Below, piece by piece: positions 16,307 through 25,873 of a stretch of DNA of 64,000 bases. Position 1 is the first letter of the stretch. Every line of letters starts with the position of its first letter. Source of the stretch: Burkholderiaceae bacterium (lineage in GTDB: Bacteria; Pseudomonadota; Gammaproteobacteria; Burkholderiales; Burkholderiaceae_E); assembly GCA_016710525.1 (NCBI GenBank), contig JADJVQ010000006.1, positions 124,001 to 188,000 of the forward strand, read 5' to 3'. The notes below the pieces were generated by a model that made no database searches, was not told the origin of the DNA, and worked only from the letters and a program-made list of their open reading frames with translations. The translations under genes and the position numbers were made by a program.

Positions 16307-17317
16307 TCAGAGAATGTGACGCCCGACCCACCAGGCGAGCGCCGAGACGGCGGCCGACGCGGGGATCGTCAGAACCCAGGCCCAGACGATATTGCCGGCC
16401 AGCCCCCAGCGCACCGCCGAAACCTTCTGCGCCGAGCCGACGCCGACGATCGCGCCGGTGATGGTGTGCGTGGTGGAAACCGGAATGCCAAATGCCGACG
16501 CGAGGAAGAGCGTGATCGCGCCGCCGGTTTCCGCACAGAAGCCGCCGACCGGTTTGAGCTTGGTGATCTTCTGGCCCATCGTCTTGACGATCCGCCACCC
16601 GCCGAACAGCGTGCCCAGCGCGATCGCGACGAAGCACGAGACGATGACCCAGTTGGGCGGCAGCGCATCGGCGGGCGACGTGTAGCCGGCGGCGATCAGC
16701 AGCAGCCAGATGATGCCCATGGTCTTTTGAGCGTCGTTGCTGCCGTGTCCGAGGCTGTAGAGCGCCGATGAAATCAGCTGCAGCCGCCGGAACCATCGGT
16801 CCATGCGCCTTGGTGTGGAATGAAAGAAGCCCCAGGAGACTGCCAGCATCAGCAGCGCACCGAGCAGGAAACCGAGCATCGGCGAGACCAGGATGAACAG
16901 GGCCGTCTTGATCAGACCGGGTCCGACCAGCGCACCGAAACCCGCCTTGGCGACCGTGGCGCCTACCAGCCCGCCGATCAGCGCATGCGAAGAGCTGGAC
17001 GGGATGCCGTAGTACCAGGTGATGATGTTCCACGTGATCGCGCCGACCAGGGCGCCGAAGATCACGTAGTGGTCGACCACGCTGGCATCCACGGTGCCCT
17101 TGCCGATCGTGGCAGCCACCTTGAGCTGAAAGATGAAGATGGCCAGGAAGTTGAAGAACGCTGCCCAGACGACCGCCTGGTGCGGCTTGAGCACACCGGT
17201 GGAGACGACGGTCGCGATCGAGTTGGCCGCATCGTGAAAGCCGTTCATGAAATCGAACAGCAGTGCCAGCACGACCAGCAGTGCGACGATCCAGAAGGCG
17301 ATGGTGACGGTTTGCAT
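16307..17317 (-). CDS. pit: Low-affinity inorganic phosphate transporter (PiT family)
   Basis: 336 residues with about ten hydrophobic segments. The two family repeats are visible: FMNGFHDAANSIATVV in the first half and GHGSNDAQKTMG and FGIPVSTTHTITGAI in the second. PiT proteins import metal-phosphate complexes using the proton gradient. The start ATG 17317 (MQTVTIAFW) is chosen over an upstream frame extension that is Arg-rich and not membrane-like. It follows a PhoU-like gene by 32 bp, a common pairing in which the DUF47 protein modulates the transporter. Confidence 0.93.
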   Translation of the reverse strand: MQTVTIAFWIVALLVVLALLFDFMNGFHDAANSIATVVSTGVLKPHQAVVWAAFFNFLAIFIFQLKVAATIGKGTVDASVVDHYVIFGALVGAITWNIITWYYGIPSSSSHALIGGLVGATVAKAGFGALVGPGLIKTALFILVSPMLGFLLGALLMLAVSWGFFHSTPRRMDRWFRRLQLISSALYSLGHGSNDAQKTMGIIWLLLIAAGYTSPADALPPNWVIVSCFVAIALGTLFGGWRIVKTMGQKITKLKPVGGFCAETGGAITLFLASAFGIPVSTTHTITGAIVGVGSAQKVSAVRWGLAGNIVWAWVLTIPASAAVSALAWWVGRHIL

Positions 17318-17349
17318 CCGCTGTAATCCTGCGCGCCGGTCGCGCGGAC

Positions 17350-17985
17350 TCAGGCGTTTTCGAGGACGACGCCCTCGATGACATTGGCGACGTCCTCGCA
17401 CTTGTCGGAGACCGACTCGAGGAGCTCGTAGATGGCCTTCAGCTTGATCAGCTGGCGGACGTCGGATTCATCGCGGAACAGCTTCGACATCGCCGATCGC
17501 ATCACCCGGTCGGCATCGGACTCGAGGCGGTCGATCTCGGTGCAGATCTTCAGGATGGCGTCCGCATTTTCCATGCTCGAGAGCATGCCCACCGCTGTCT
17601 TGACCCGATCGCAGCACATCTGGTTCAGGTCGGCGAGTTGCTGCGCCTCGGGCGTCACGCGCTGCAGGTCGTAGAGCATCGCGGACTCGGCCACGTCCTG
17701 GATCAGGTCCAGGATGTCGTCCATCTGCGTGATCAGCTGATGGATGCTTTCGCGGTCGAATGGCGTGATGAAGGTCTTGTGCAGCAGCGCCACGGTATCG
17801 TGGGTGATCTTGTCGGCGGCCTTCTCGATGACGTCGATCGAGTCGATGCCCCGCTGGCGTGCCTGCAGATCTCCGTAGTTGGTCATCAGCCCGGCCAGTT
17901 CGCGACTGCCTTCGGCAATGCGCTCGGCATGCTGGTTGAAGAGATCGAAGAACTTCCCCTCGCGGGGCATCAGACTTCCGAACAT
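17350..17985 (-). CDS. DUF47 family PhoU-like protein, Pit accessory factor
   Basis: 211 residues, all-helical. The sequence MPREGKFFDLFNQHAERI at the N-terminus and EIDRLESDADRVMR later are typical of the DUF47/PhoU_div family, whose members bind metals through acidic residues in helical bundles. ATG 17985 is chosen because the family begins right before the MPREGKFF motif. It is directly upstream of pit in the same operon. In other bacteria such pairs act together in phosphate or metal homeostasis, and the role here is inferred from that. Confidence 0.9.
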   Translation of the reverse strand: MFGSLMPREGKFFDLFNQHAERIAEGSRELAGLMTNYGDLQARQRGIDSIDVIEKAADKITHDTVALLHKTFITPFDRESIHQLITQMDDILDLIQDVAESAMLYDLQRVTPEAQQLADLNQMCCDRVKTAVGMLSSMENADAILKICTEIDRLESDADRVMRSAMSKLFRDESDVRQLIKLKAIYELLESVSDKCEDVANVIEGVVLENA

Positions 17986-18060
17986 GGTGGCGGGCTCGTT
18001 GAGAAAGCGGGGCAAGGGTAGCAGAAATGCCACAGGCACTGCCGCGCCCGGTTTCGACTC

Positions 18061-18492
18061 TCAGGAGCCGGCGCGTTTCCGGATGCACTCGATGTAGGCC
18101 GCCGAGTCGGGCAGGCTGCGATCGCGCTGCGCCTGCCACACGACCTGACCCAGGCATTCGATGATGTCGTGGGCCGCCTCGTGCAGCGATCCGCGACGCG
18201 CGGCCAGCGACTGGAACGCGGCCCGGATGCCCGCAGGCTGGTCGATCGATACCTGCTCGGACACGGCCAGGTGCATCGACAGATGCAGGAACGGATTGGT
18301 ACGTCCGCCATCGACCGGGTACTCGGCTGCCAGTGCGGCGTCCAGGTCGGCGAGCTCGCGGTGGTACTCGGGATGTTCGAGCATCCAGTCCAGCGCCATC
18401 GCCTCCAGCGGCGTCAGCGGGGTCGCCTGCACGTGCTTGCGCCAGGCTTCGCAGAAGAAGCGCCGGACATCGTCCTTGCCGGGATTGAACAT
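18061..18492 (-). CDS. DUF1841 family protein
   Basis: 143 residues of unknown function, matching the small betaproteobacterial DUF1841 family (MFNPGKDDVRRFFCEAW at the start, NPFLHLSMHLAV in the middle). It has no membrane segment or signal peptide and is probably a soluble helical protein. It lies 19 bp downstream of nth on the same strand, so it is likely co-transcribed with rnfB-nth. No catalytic motif is apparent. Confidence 0.85.
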   Translation of the reverse strand: MFNPGKDDVRRFFCEAWRKHVQATPLTPLEAMALDWMLEHPEYHRELADLDAALAAEYPVDGGRTNPFLHLSMHLAVSEQVSIDQPAGIRAAFQSLAARRGSLHEAAHDIIECLGQVVWQAQRDRSLPDSAAYIECIRKRAGS

Positions 18493-18511
18493 GGGAGGCT
18501 CGCGGGTCTTT

Positions 18512-19153
18512 CTAGCTCGGTTCCGGGGACTTGGGCCGATACCGGCAAAGGTCGGCGATCGGGCAGCGCCAGCATTCGGGGCGCCTGGCCTTGCAGATGT
18601 AGCGTCCGTGAAGGATCAGCCAATGGTGCGCATGGGTGCGGAATTCAGGTGGGACGGCCTTGAGCAGCTTCGCTTCGACGGCGTCGACCTGCTTGCCGGG
18701 TGCCAGGCCGGTCCGGTTGGCAACCCGGAAGACATGGGTATCGACCGGAATCGTCGGTTCGCCGAAGGCCACATTGAGCACGACATTGGCTGTCTTGCGG
18801 CCGACTCCCGGAAGAGACTGCAGCGCGGCCAGCGAATGGGGCACCTCGCCGCCGTGCTGCTCGACCAGCATCCGGCAGGTCTGGACCAGGTGCCGGGCTT
18901 TCGAGCGGAACAGGCCGATCGTCTGCAGGTAGGGGATCAAACCCTCTTCGCCCAGTGCCAGGATGTCGGCCGGCGTGCTGGCCACGGCAAACAGCTTGCG
19001 GGTGGCCAGGTTGACGCTCTTGTCGGTGGCCTGGGCCGACAGCAGGACCGCAGCCAGCAGCTGGAAGGGAGTCTGGTATTCGAGTTCGGTCTTCGGCTCG
19101 GGGTTCAGCGTGCGCAAGCGCTCGAACGCGGCCTGGCGATCGGCGGGCTTCAT
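18512..19153 (-). CDS. nth: Endonuclease III (DNA glycosylase/AP lyase)
   Basis: 213 residues. The helix-hairpin-helix (LPGVGRKTANVVLN) with its catalytic Lys, the catalytic Asp in VDTHVFRVANR, and the C-terminal [4Fe-4S] loop (Cys-x6-Cys-x2-Cys-x5-Cys: CKARRPECWRCPIADLC) are all intact. It removes oxidised pyrimidines in base excision repair. The ATG overlaps the stop of the upstream rnfB-like gene by 4 bases. The rnfB-nth pairing is common in beta- and gammaproteobacteria. Confidence 0.96.
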   Translation of the reverse strand: MKPADRQAAFERLRTLNPEPKTELEYQTPFQLLAAVLLSAQATDKSVNLATRKLFAVASTPADILALGEEGLIPYLQTIGLFRSKARHLVQTCRMLVEQHGGEVPHSLAALQSLPGVGRKTANVVLNVAFGEPTIPVDTHVFRVANRTGLAPGKQVDAVEAKLLKAVPPEFRTHAHHWLILHGRYICKARRPECWRCPIADLCRYRPKSPEPS

Positions 19154-19803
19154 GTCTGGCTGCCGGCCAGGCGCTCGCGTGCCCTGCGGATCGCGGCCTC
19201 GACCACGGCTCGCTTGCGCGCGGTGGCGGGGTCGTCGGGTTCTTCGGCCAGTGCCGCGAGCTTGGCCACCGCCAGGCCGGCCAGGCGGACCTGGTCGTCT
19301 TGCCGCTCGCGAACCAGGCGCTCGGCGCGGCGCCGGTGCCGGATGCGGGCGAGCGCGATGTCGGCCTGCGACCAGGCGGGAGCGCCTGGGTCCATGGTGA
19401 TGCAGTCGACCGGACAGGCCGGCACGCACAGGTCGCAGCCGCTGCACAGCGCATCGATCACCGTGTGCATCCGCTTGGGGGCCCCGATGATGGCATCGAG
19501 CGGGCAGGCGGTGATGCACTTGGTACAGCCTATGCAAAGTTGCGGGTCGATCCGGGCGACGTGGCGCGCACGGGTCTCGCCTCGGCTGGTATCAAGTGCT
19601 GGCGCCGGCTGCTGCAGCAGTTCGGCCAGTCGCACGACACCCGCCTGGCCACCCGGGGGGCAACGGTTGATCGGCGCCGCTTCGTGCACGATGGCCCTGG
19701 CGTAGGGCTCGCATCCGGCGTAGCCGCACTGGGTGCATTGGGTCTGGGGCAGCAGCGCGTCGATGCGCTCGATGAGACGGTCTGAATCGGTGAGGGGGGA
19801 CAC
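19150..19803 (-). CDS. rnfB: RnfB-like iron-sulfur electron transfer protein
   Basis: 217 residues. An N-terminal four-Cys iron-sulfur motif (CTQCGYAGCEPY, then C in INRCPPGG) is followed by two [4Fe-4S] ferredoxin motifs (CIGCTKCITACP and CSGCDLCVPACP). Unlike full RnfB it lacks the N-terminal membrane helix, and no other rnf genes are in the window. It is the short soluble form found beside nth in Burkholderiales and probably serves to deliver electrons or maintain iron-sulfur enzymes such as Nth. The ATG at 19803 is just downstream of an AT-rich stretch that may be its promoter. Confidence 0.88.
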   Translation of the reverse strand: MSPLTDSDRLIERIDALLPQTQCTQCGYAGCEPYARAIVHEAAPINRCPPGGQAGVVRLAELLQQPAPALDTSRGETRARHVARIDPQLCIGCTKCITACPLDAIIGAPKRMHTVIDALCSGCDLCVPACPVDCITMDPGAPAWSQADIALARIRHRRRAERLVRERQDDQVRLAGLAVAKLAALAEEPDDPATARKRAVVEAAIRRARERLAGSQT

Positions 19804-19955
19804 GGTCGGATTATAGAGGTCGCGTCAGTGTGTCGGCAGGTTTGACACCTGCTGTTCGGCCTGCCGCTCGGTCGCTTCGCCGGGCGACGGGGCGATTTTT
19901 CAAGTCATTGAAAACAAAGCGATATTCAGGACCAGTGCTCGATGATGCGGCGCCG

Positions 19956-19969
19956 GGCATGAAGCTTGC
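19956..19969 (+). promoter_or_regulatory. Candidate sigma-54 (-24/-12) promoter for a small RNA
   Basis: The sequence GGGCATGAAGCTTGCA holds the invariant GG (19956-19957) and GC (19968-19969) separated by exactly 10 bases, with TTGCA at the -12 element. This fits the RpoN consensus TGGCAC-N5-TTGC. A start point about 12 bases downstream of the GC would fall near 19981, directly at the 5' stem of the predicted transcript. No sigma-70 alternative of similar quality is visible. No enhancer site could be assigned. Confidence 0.5.
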
Positions 19970-19980
19970 ATTATTTCAAG

Positions 19981-20071
19981 GGCGGTGCGGAAAGTGGGGC
20001 CGTACCGCTCTTTGACCAGAAAAGCCAGCTGGGACCGGGTGAGCGCTCGATGCGCTCACCCGTTTTTTTTT
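19981..20071 (+). ncRNA. Candidate ~90-nt small RNA with Rho-independent terminator
   Basis: The gap between rnfB and phaZ has no credible plus-strand gene, yet it contains a perfect plus-strand intrinsic terminator (20036-20071) preceded by a stable stem. Bases 19982-19990 pair with 20000-20008 (nine pairs, one G-U) around a 9-base loop. A short unpaired stretch containing UUUGACCAGAAAAG and a small CCAGCUGG palindrome follow. A sigma-54-like promoter ends 12 bases upstream. Stem, single-stranded region and U-tailed terminator are the layout of an Hfq-type sRNA. I recognise no known family, and the targets are unknown. Confidence 0.5.
20036..20071 (+). terminator. Rho-independent terminator
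   Basis: A perfect 11-bp stem, CGGGTGAGCGC (20036-20046) with GCGCTCACCCG (20052-20062), and a 5-base loop (TCGAT) are followed by nine consecutive T residues (20063-20071). The T-run on the plus strand gives its direction. No plus-strand protein gene precedes it, so it most likely ends the small RNA. On the other strand the run of A would precede the stem, so it is not expected to terminate phaZ well. Confidence 0.9.
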
Positions 20072-20135
20072 GTGCGCCCGGCATGGGCGCACCCCGGCGA
20101 TCCTGCCCGGACCGCGAGCCGTCCCGCAAGGGCTG

Positions 20136-21419
20136 TCAGGCGACCGCGTTCAGTCGGCGTGCGCCGATTCGCTGGCGGTGCTGACCGATGAACTCGCGCA
20201 CCTGCGGATAAATCATCTCGCGCCAGCGCCGGCCGCTGAAGATGCCGTAATGGCCGGCGCCTTCCGCGGTGAGGTGAAGCTGATGGGCGGCCGGGATGTT
20301 GGCGCACAGCGTGTGCGCCGCCTGGGTCTGGCCCGAGCCCGAAATGTCGTCCAGCTCGCCTTCGATCGTGAACAGCGCGACCTTGCGGATGTCTTCTGGG
20401 GCGACGCGGATGTGTTTGCCCTCGAAATTGACGTGCCACTGGCCCTGGGGCAGCAGATGGTCCTGGAACACGGTGCGGATGGTGTCGAGGTAGTACTCGG
20501 CCGGCATGTCGAGCACCGCGTTGTACTCGTCGTAGAACTTGCGGTGACCGTCGACATCGTCGAGGTCGCCACGCACCAGGTCGAGGTAGTAGTCGTAATG
20601 CGAGGTCATGTGGCGATCGGGGTTCATCGCCACGAACCCCGCATGCTGGAGGAATCCGGGGTACACCCGCCGTCCGGCGCCAGCGTACTTGCCCGGCACC
20701 GTGTAGATGACATTGCGCTCGAACCAGCCGAAGCTGTGATTGGTCGCCAGATTGTTGACTTCGGTGGGGCTGCTGCGGGTGTCGATCGGGCCGCCCATCA
20801 TGGTCATCGACAGCGGCAGCTTGGGATCGTTCAGCGTCGACATGATCGAGACCGCCGCCATCACGGGCACGGTCGGCTGGCACACCGAAATCAGGTGGAC
20901 CTCGGGTCCCAGGTAACGGATGAACTCGATGCAGTAGGCGACATAGTCATCGAGGTGGAACGGGCCGTTGGCGACCGGCACATGACGGGCGTCGAGCCAG
21001 TCGGTGATGTAGACGTTGTGATCGGGCAGCATGGCCCGGACCGTATCGCGCAGCAGGGTCGCATGATGGCCCGACAGCGGCGCCACGATCAGCACCGTGG
21101 GATCGTCGGCGCGATCGGCCAGTGCCTTGGGCAGCAGGCGCTCGAACTTGAGCAGTCGGCAGAACGGCTTGGTGATCTCGATTCGTTCGGCGACGGTCAC
21201 ATCATGCTCGCCGATGCGGGTGCTCTTGTGGCCGAATTCGGGCTTTTCGTATTCCTTGCCCAGCCGGTGGAGCAGTTCGAGGCCGGCGGACACCCGATTG
21301 GCCATCGGGATATAGGAAAGCGGGCTGTAGGGGTTGGCGTAGAGCTTGCTCATCGACTCGGCCCAGACCGAAACCGGGTGCAGGATGGCTCTTTGTGCTT
21401 CTCGCAATTGGTACAGCAT
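20136..21419 (-). CDS. phaZ: Intracellular polyhydroxyalkanoate depolymerase
   Basis: 427 residues, the usual length of the Ralstonia PhaZ1-type intracellular depolymerases. The catalytic nucleophile is a Cys at 180 within the lipase-like box SVCQPTVP, typical of this family in place of Ser. The later Asp (near GELDDISGSGQT) and His (GAGHYGIF) positions are present. It mobilises amorphous PHB granules in the cytoplasm. There is no signal peptide. It links functionally with the phasin (62334-63008) and the PHA-system protein (42889-43164) elsewhere in the window. It stands alone, convergent to the candidate sRNA. Confidence 0.95.
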   Translation of the reverse strand: MLYQLREAQRAILHPVSVWAESMSKLYANPYSPLSYIPMANRVSAGLELLHRLGKEYEKPEFGHKSTRIGEHDVTVAERIEITKPFCRLLKFERLLPKALADRADDPTVLIVAPLSGHHATLLRDTVRAMLPDHNVYITDWLDARHVPVANGPFHLDDYVAYCIEFIRYLGPEVHLISVCQPTVPVMAAVSIMSTLNDPKLPLSMTMMGGPIDTRSSPTEVNNLATNHSFGWFERNVIYTVPGKYAGAGRRVYPGFLQHAGFVAMNPDRHMTSHYDYYLDLVRGDLDDVDGHRKFYDEYNAVLDMPAEYYLDTIRTVFQDHLLPQGQWHVNFEGKHIRVAPEDIRKVALFTIEGELDDISGSGQTQAAHTLCANIPAAHQLHLTAEGAGHYGIFSGRRWREMIYPQVREFIGQHRQRIGARRLNAVA

Positions 21420-21543
21420 GGAACAACTCTCCGGGAACCAAAGGGAAGGGCAGGAATGAACGCCTGAAGCAAAGCCTGGCGATTCTACGAGTGCGTGCTG
21501 CGATGCACAACCTGAGTGCGTGGTTTAGTTCATTGAGTGAAAA

Positions 21544-22392
21544 TCAGGTGTCGTCCCAACGGTGGAGCAGTTGCACAGGCTGGCCCACGGTCAGCCGTTG
21601 AGTTTCGCCCCGGTCGATCACGGCATTGACGCCCAGGGTAGCGCCGCCCAGTCGCGGGTCGAAGCGATAACCGAGGAGAGTCGTCAGGGGGTCGATGGAC
21701 GTCGGCACGCCCAGCGCAGGGTCGATGGACGGTACGGAACAGCGGGTGCACGGCTTCACCAGGCGCAGCGCCACCGCGCCGGTTTCGAGCGACGCGATCA
21801 GATCTTCTTCGTAGGGATCGACCCCTTCGATCAGTACATTGGGCCGGAACCGCTGCCAGGCCAGATCGGGATGGCCCATTCGGCGACCCAGGTCGGCAAC
21901 GCTTTCGCGAGCCAGGATCAGCAGCGGAAAGGCGTCGGCAAAGTGCACCCTGGCTTCGCCCGGACCTGCCCATGCCGGGTCGCAGGGCCGTTCGAGATCG
22001 GGGGCGAAGCGGACCAGGCCGACGGGCTGGTCCAGAACGGAGCCGAGCCACCGGGCGGCAGCGCGGCCGCAATCGATGGCTTGGATGCGGTCGCCCCACA
22101 CCTGGACCGGGCGGCGTGCGGCGCCCGGCTGGTGACTGGGCACTCGCAGCGGCGGATGTCCGGCGGTGCTCATCAGCAGGCTGTCGTCGTCCAGCGCCAC
22201 CGCGATCCGGGCCAGCGCAGGCAGTTCGCGCTGGCTGACGAATCGGCCCTGCGCATCGACGATCATCCATTCGCGATCGTGTGCCAGGCCTTCGCGGCCC
22301 AGCAGCGCGTCGGTCAACGCGATGCCCGCGCAGGCCTTGACCGGGTACACGGTCAGGGCCGCGATGCGCGGGCCGGTCAATCGTTCGGACAT
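21544..22392 (-). CDS. MOSC domain protein (YcbX-like, molybdenum-cofactor sulfurase C-terminal family)
   Basis: 282 residues. An N-terminal MOSC_N beta-barrel (YPVKACAGIALTDALLGREGLAHDREWMIVD) precedes a MOSC domain with the conserved Cys in KPCTRCSVPSID. Family members bind molybdenum cofactor and take electrons from a reductase, as YcbX does in reducing N-hydroxylated compounds. The start ATG 22392 lies 16 bases inside the end of the upstream FAD oxidoreductase gene, so the two are translationally coupled. Electrons from that flavoprotein are a plausible, untested source. No [2Fe-2S] domain is fused at the C-terminus, unlike E. coli YcbX. Confidence 0.88.
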   Translation of the reverse strand: MSERLTGPRIAALTVYPVKACAGIALTDALLGREGLAHDREWMIVDAQGRFVSQRELPALARIAVALDDDSLLMSTAGHPPLRVPSHQPGAARRPVQVWGDRIQAIDCGRAAARWLGSVLDQPVGLVRFAPDLERPCDPAWAGPGEARVHFADAFPLLILARESVADLGRRMGHPDLAWQRFRPNVLIEGVDPYEEDLIASLETGAVALRLVKPCTRCSVPSIDPALGVPTSIDPLTTLLGYRFDPRLGGATLGVNAVIDRGETQRLTVGQPVQLLHRWDDT

Positions 22393-25300
22393 TCCTGCAG
22401 CCAGGAGCGGGTCAGCCGCTCCTGCAGCGCATTCTGGCGCAGCCGCTGCTCGAGCATCGGGAAATCGACCTGATCGAGCGGCTGGTCCTGGTTGAAGCAC
22501 GAAAACACATATCGCACGACTCCGGTGGCAGGATCGCGATGCGCCTGCAGGCATTGAGCGCAGACCTCTTTCATCATGCATTGCATCGGCGAGTTGATCG
22601 AGCCGAGCGCGAGGTGGCCGGGCTTCAGATGGGGCTTGAGCAGATGGTGGCGCGCACCCGCCACCGCGGCCATCATGCGGTCGGATCCGATCGCCACGAG
22701 GCGGTCGGCCTGCGCCAGGCTGATCCCGGTCGGACCGAGCTCGCCGCGTGCCCAGGCCAGCATCGCGTCGACGATGTTGCCGACGAAACTGCGGTCCTGC
22801 GCACGTCCGGGTGCGAATCCCGGCGCTTCGTCGCAGCACCACACGACCACGTCGGCGGCCGCTTCGATGTCGGGCACCTTGTAGCGGTCGAGCGCCTTCT
22901 TGTATCCGGCGAAGTACAGCACCTTGGAGCCGGCCGCCCGGAAGGCCGCGCCGATCGAAAACAGCACCGCATTGCCCAGGCCGCCGCCGACCAGCACGAC
23001 GGTTTCGTTGCCCTCGATCTCGGTGGGTGCCCCGGTGGGGCCCATCAGCACCACCGGCTCGCCCGGCTGCAGGCGGGCGCACAGGTTCGAGGAGCCGCCC
23101 ATCTCGAGCACGATCGTCGACACCAGGCCCTGCTCGCGGTCGACCCAGGCGCCGGTCAGTGCCAGCCCTTCCATCGCCAGCCGTGTCGGCTGGCCGGCCA
23201 CCTCGACGCGGCGCGCCAGCATTTCGAAGTTCTGCAGACGGTAGAACTGGCCTGGCCGGAACTGGCGCGCCGCCATCGGCGCATGCACCACCACTTCGAT
23301 GATGGTGGGCGTGAGGCGTTCGACCCGAACGACCGTGGCGCGCAGCAGGTCGTTCAGGCGCTGCGCGAATTCGGCGAACGGCTCGCCGCTGGCCGGCTCG
23401 AGGGCGGCCAGCAGGCGCGAGACCACCGGATAGCCGTGGCGCGCCGAAGCCATCGCCTTGACCACGTTGCCGAAGTAGCTCGGGTGCAGGTCGCCGAAGA
23501 ACGACAGCATGCGTCCGTCGGGCGCGCGTCCGAGCAGCACCTGAGCCTGCTCGGGCTTGCTGATCGCGTGCTCGGGGCGGATCGGCCGGCCGTCTTCGTC
23601 GACGGCCTGGAAGTACTTTCCGTCGAGCTGAAAATGCGTCGGGTCTTCGCGCGACAGCACGGTGTTGGGCTGGGTGCCGGCGGCGATGAACACGGCGCGG
23701 GCCGGCAGGACGACCTGGTCGCCCTCGGTCCAGCGGCCGTCTTCGTGGCGCACCTGATGGCGCAGCGTGATGGAGCGAAGCGCCCCAAGGGCGTCGACAT
23801 CGAGCCGCGCGGGCGCCAGGCACTCGGCAAAACGGATGCCCTCCTCGAGCGCCTTCTCGACCTCCTCGTGGTTCAGCGTGTACGAGGGGCTGTCGACCAG
23901 CCGCTTGCGGTAGGCCAGCGTGACGCCACCCCAGGACTGCAGCAGCTCGATGATGCGGGGCGCCTCGTTGGCGCGGGCCGCGCGCTCGCGCTCGGCGCAG
24001 ATGGCGCGGGCGTGGCCCAGGAACTCGTCGGCCACCTCGAGATCTTCGGCGCTCCATCCGGTGCGCACGGCCGCTTCTCCGTGAGCCGCGACCAGGGCGT
24101 CGTGGCGCTGGCGGAATTTCTCGACCTGCACCACGTAATACGCGAGCGACTCGGTCGCGGTGTCGACTGCCGTCAGCCCCCCGCCGATCACCACCACGGG
24201 CAGGCGCAGCTGCATGTTGGCCAGCGATTCCCGGCGAGCCGCGCCGGTGAGCTGCAGGGCCATCAGGAAGTCGCTGGCGGTGCGCACGCCGCGCGCCAGG
24301 CCGTTGGGGATGTCCAGCGTGGTCGGGCGCCCGGCGCCCATCGCCAGCGCGATGTGATCGAAGCCCAGGCTCCAGGCGTCGTCGACGCCCAGCGTGCCGC
24401 CGAAGCGCACGCCGCCCACCAGGCTGAACGCGTCGCGGCGCTCGAGCAGCAGCCGGACGACCTTGAGGAAGTTCTTGTTCCAGCGCACGGTGATGCCGTA
24501 TTCGGCGACACCGCCAAAGCCGGCCATGACCCGGTCGTCCAGGGATTCGTACAGCGTGGTGATGTCTTCGATCGGTTCGAAGCCGGTGCGCGCGCCGTTG
24601 GCCAGCACGCCGCTCACCGAGGCCGGCAGTGGCTCGATCTTCAGGCCGTCGATGGCCACCACGCCATGGCCGTCGTTCATCAGGTGGTGGGCCAGCGTAA
24701 AACCGGCCGGACCCATGCCGACCACCAGCACCTTGCGCCCGCTGTCGGGTGCGGGCAGCGGGCGGCGCAGATTCAGGGGGTTCCAGCGCGTGAGCAGCGA
24801 ATAGATCTCGAAGCCCCAGGGCAGTTCGAGCACGTCCTTGAGCGTGCGGGTTTCGGCTTGCGGGATGTCGACCGGCGTCTGCTTCTGGTAGATGCAGGCC
24901 TTCATGCAGTCGTTGCAGATGCGGTGCCCGGTGGCCGCGACCATCGGGTTGTCGATGGCGATCAGGGCCAGAGCGCCCACTGGGTGGCCTTGCGACTTGA
25001 CGAGGTGGAACTCTGAAATCCGCTCCTCGAGCGGGCAGCCGGCCAGCTGGACCCCGAAGGGGCTGCGCTTGAATGGCGCGCGGCCCTTGGCATCGGGCTT
25101 CTCACGCAGGCCCTTGGAGCAGGAGTCCTTGCCCTGCTGGTGGCACCAAATGCAATAGTTGGCCTGGTCCAGCGCGCCAGCCAGATCGGTGCCCGTGTCG
25201 GTCAGCGCAAACCCTTCGCGCCGACGCAGGTGACGGGTGTCGACGTGGTGGTGACGCGGACCTGGGACTCAGTCTGCTGATGCGCATGCAGCAGCAGCGC

Positions 25301-25873
25301 CATCGGATCGATCTTGCCGGGATGGCGGAACAGCACCTGGGTGCCGTGCCGAAGCTGTCCGGCTTCGGTCAGCACGGCCCAGGCGCAGTAGCGGCAGGCC
25401 AGCTCGATCCGGTCGTCGTGGCCATCGTTCTGCCACTGCAGGACGGCGCGGGCGAAGGCGAGTTCCTCGAACGGCTGTTGCAGCCATTGCTCGATCGCTG
25501 CCAGTGCACCATCGGGATCGAAGGCGCCCAGTGCGGCGGCGTCGGGGTAGGTGAGCAGCGCCTGGCGCTTGACGAACTTCCATTTGACCCGGATCAGCGG
25601 CGCCAGCGCCTCGTGGCCGGCACGCAGCGCGGCCAGGGGTTCGACGATGTCGAAGAGTTCGCCGACGAACGCGTCGAGATGGGGCGACAAGGCCACCAGC
25701 AAGGCCGCCTCGTCCTTGGCGCCAGGAAGCGCCGTCTGGCGGGCCGCAATCAGCCGGTCCGCAAGGCCGCCATCCCGTGCGCGCAGGACCGAGAGGAATG
25801 CCTCGTCGACGCGCTGCAGGCCCTCGCGTCGGTACAGGTCGGAGAAGCCGAGACCGAACGCGAGCATGGACAT
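22377..25873 (-). pseudogene. Giant FAD-dependent oxidoreductase (GltD-like plus ferredoxin-reductase-like), frame-interrupted
   Basis: Homologs I recall are single chains of about 1,150 residues, and the two frames here join into the same layout. 25873-25202 encodes the N-terminal helical part (MLAFGLGFSDLYRREG...). A frame opening at 25268 continues with EGFALTD, then NYCIWCH, SCSKGL, CNDCMKAC (iron-sulfur cysteines), two nucleotide-binding folds (VLVVGMGPAGFTLAHH, VVVIGGGLTAVDTATE) and a C-terminal ferredoxin-NAD(P)H-reductase-like module (VVLVGGGLGNAVLF) ending in more cysteines (CMMKEVCAQCLQ). One base appears lost between 25202 and 25268. It starts at TGATG, sharing one base with the fdxA stop. 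Likely role: moving electrons between NAD(P)H and ferredoxin. The break may be a sequencing indel. Confidence 0.8.
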
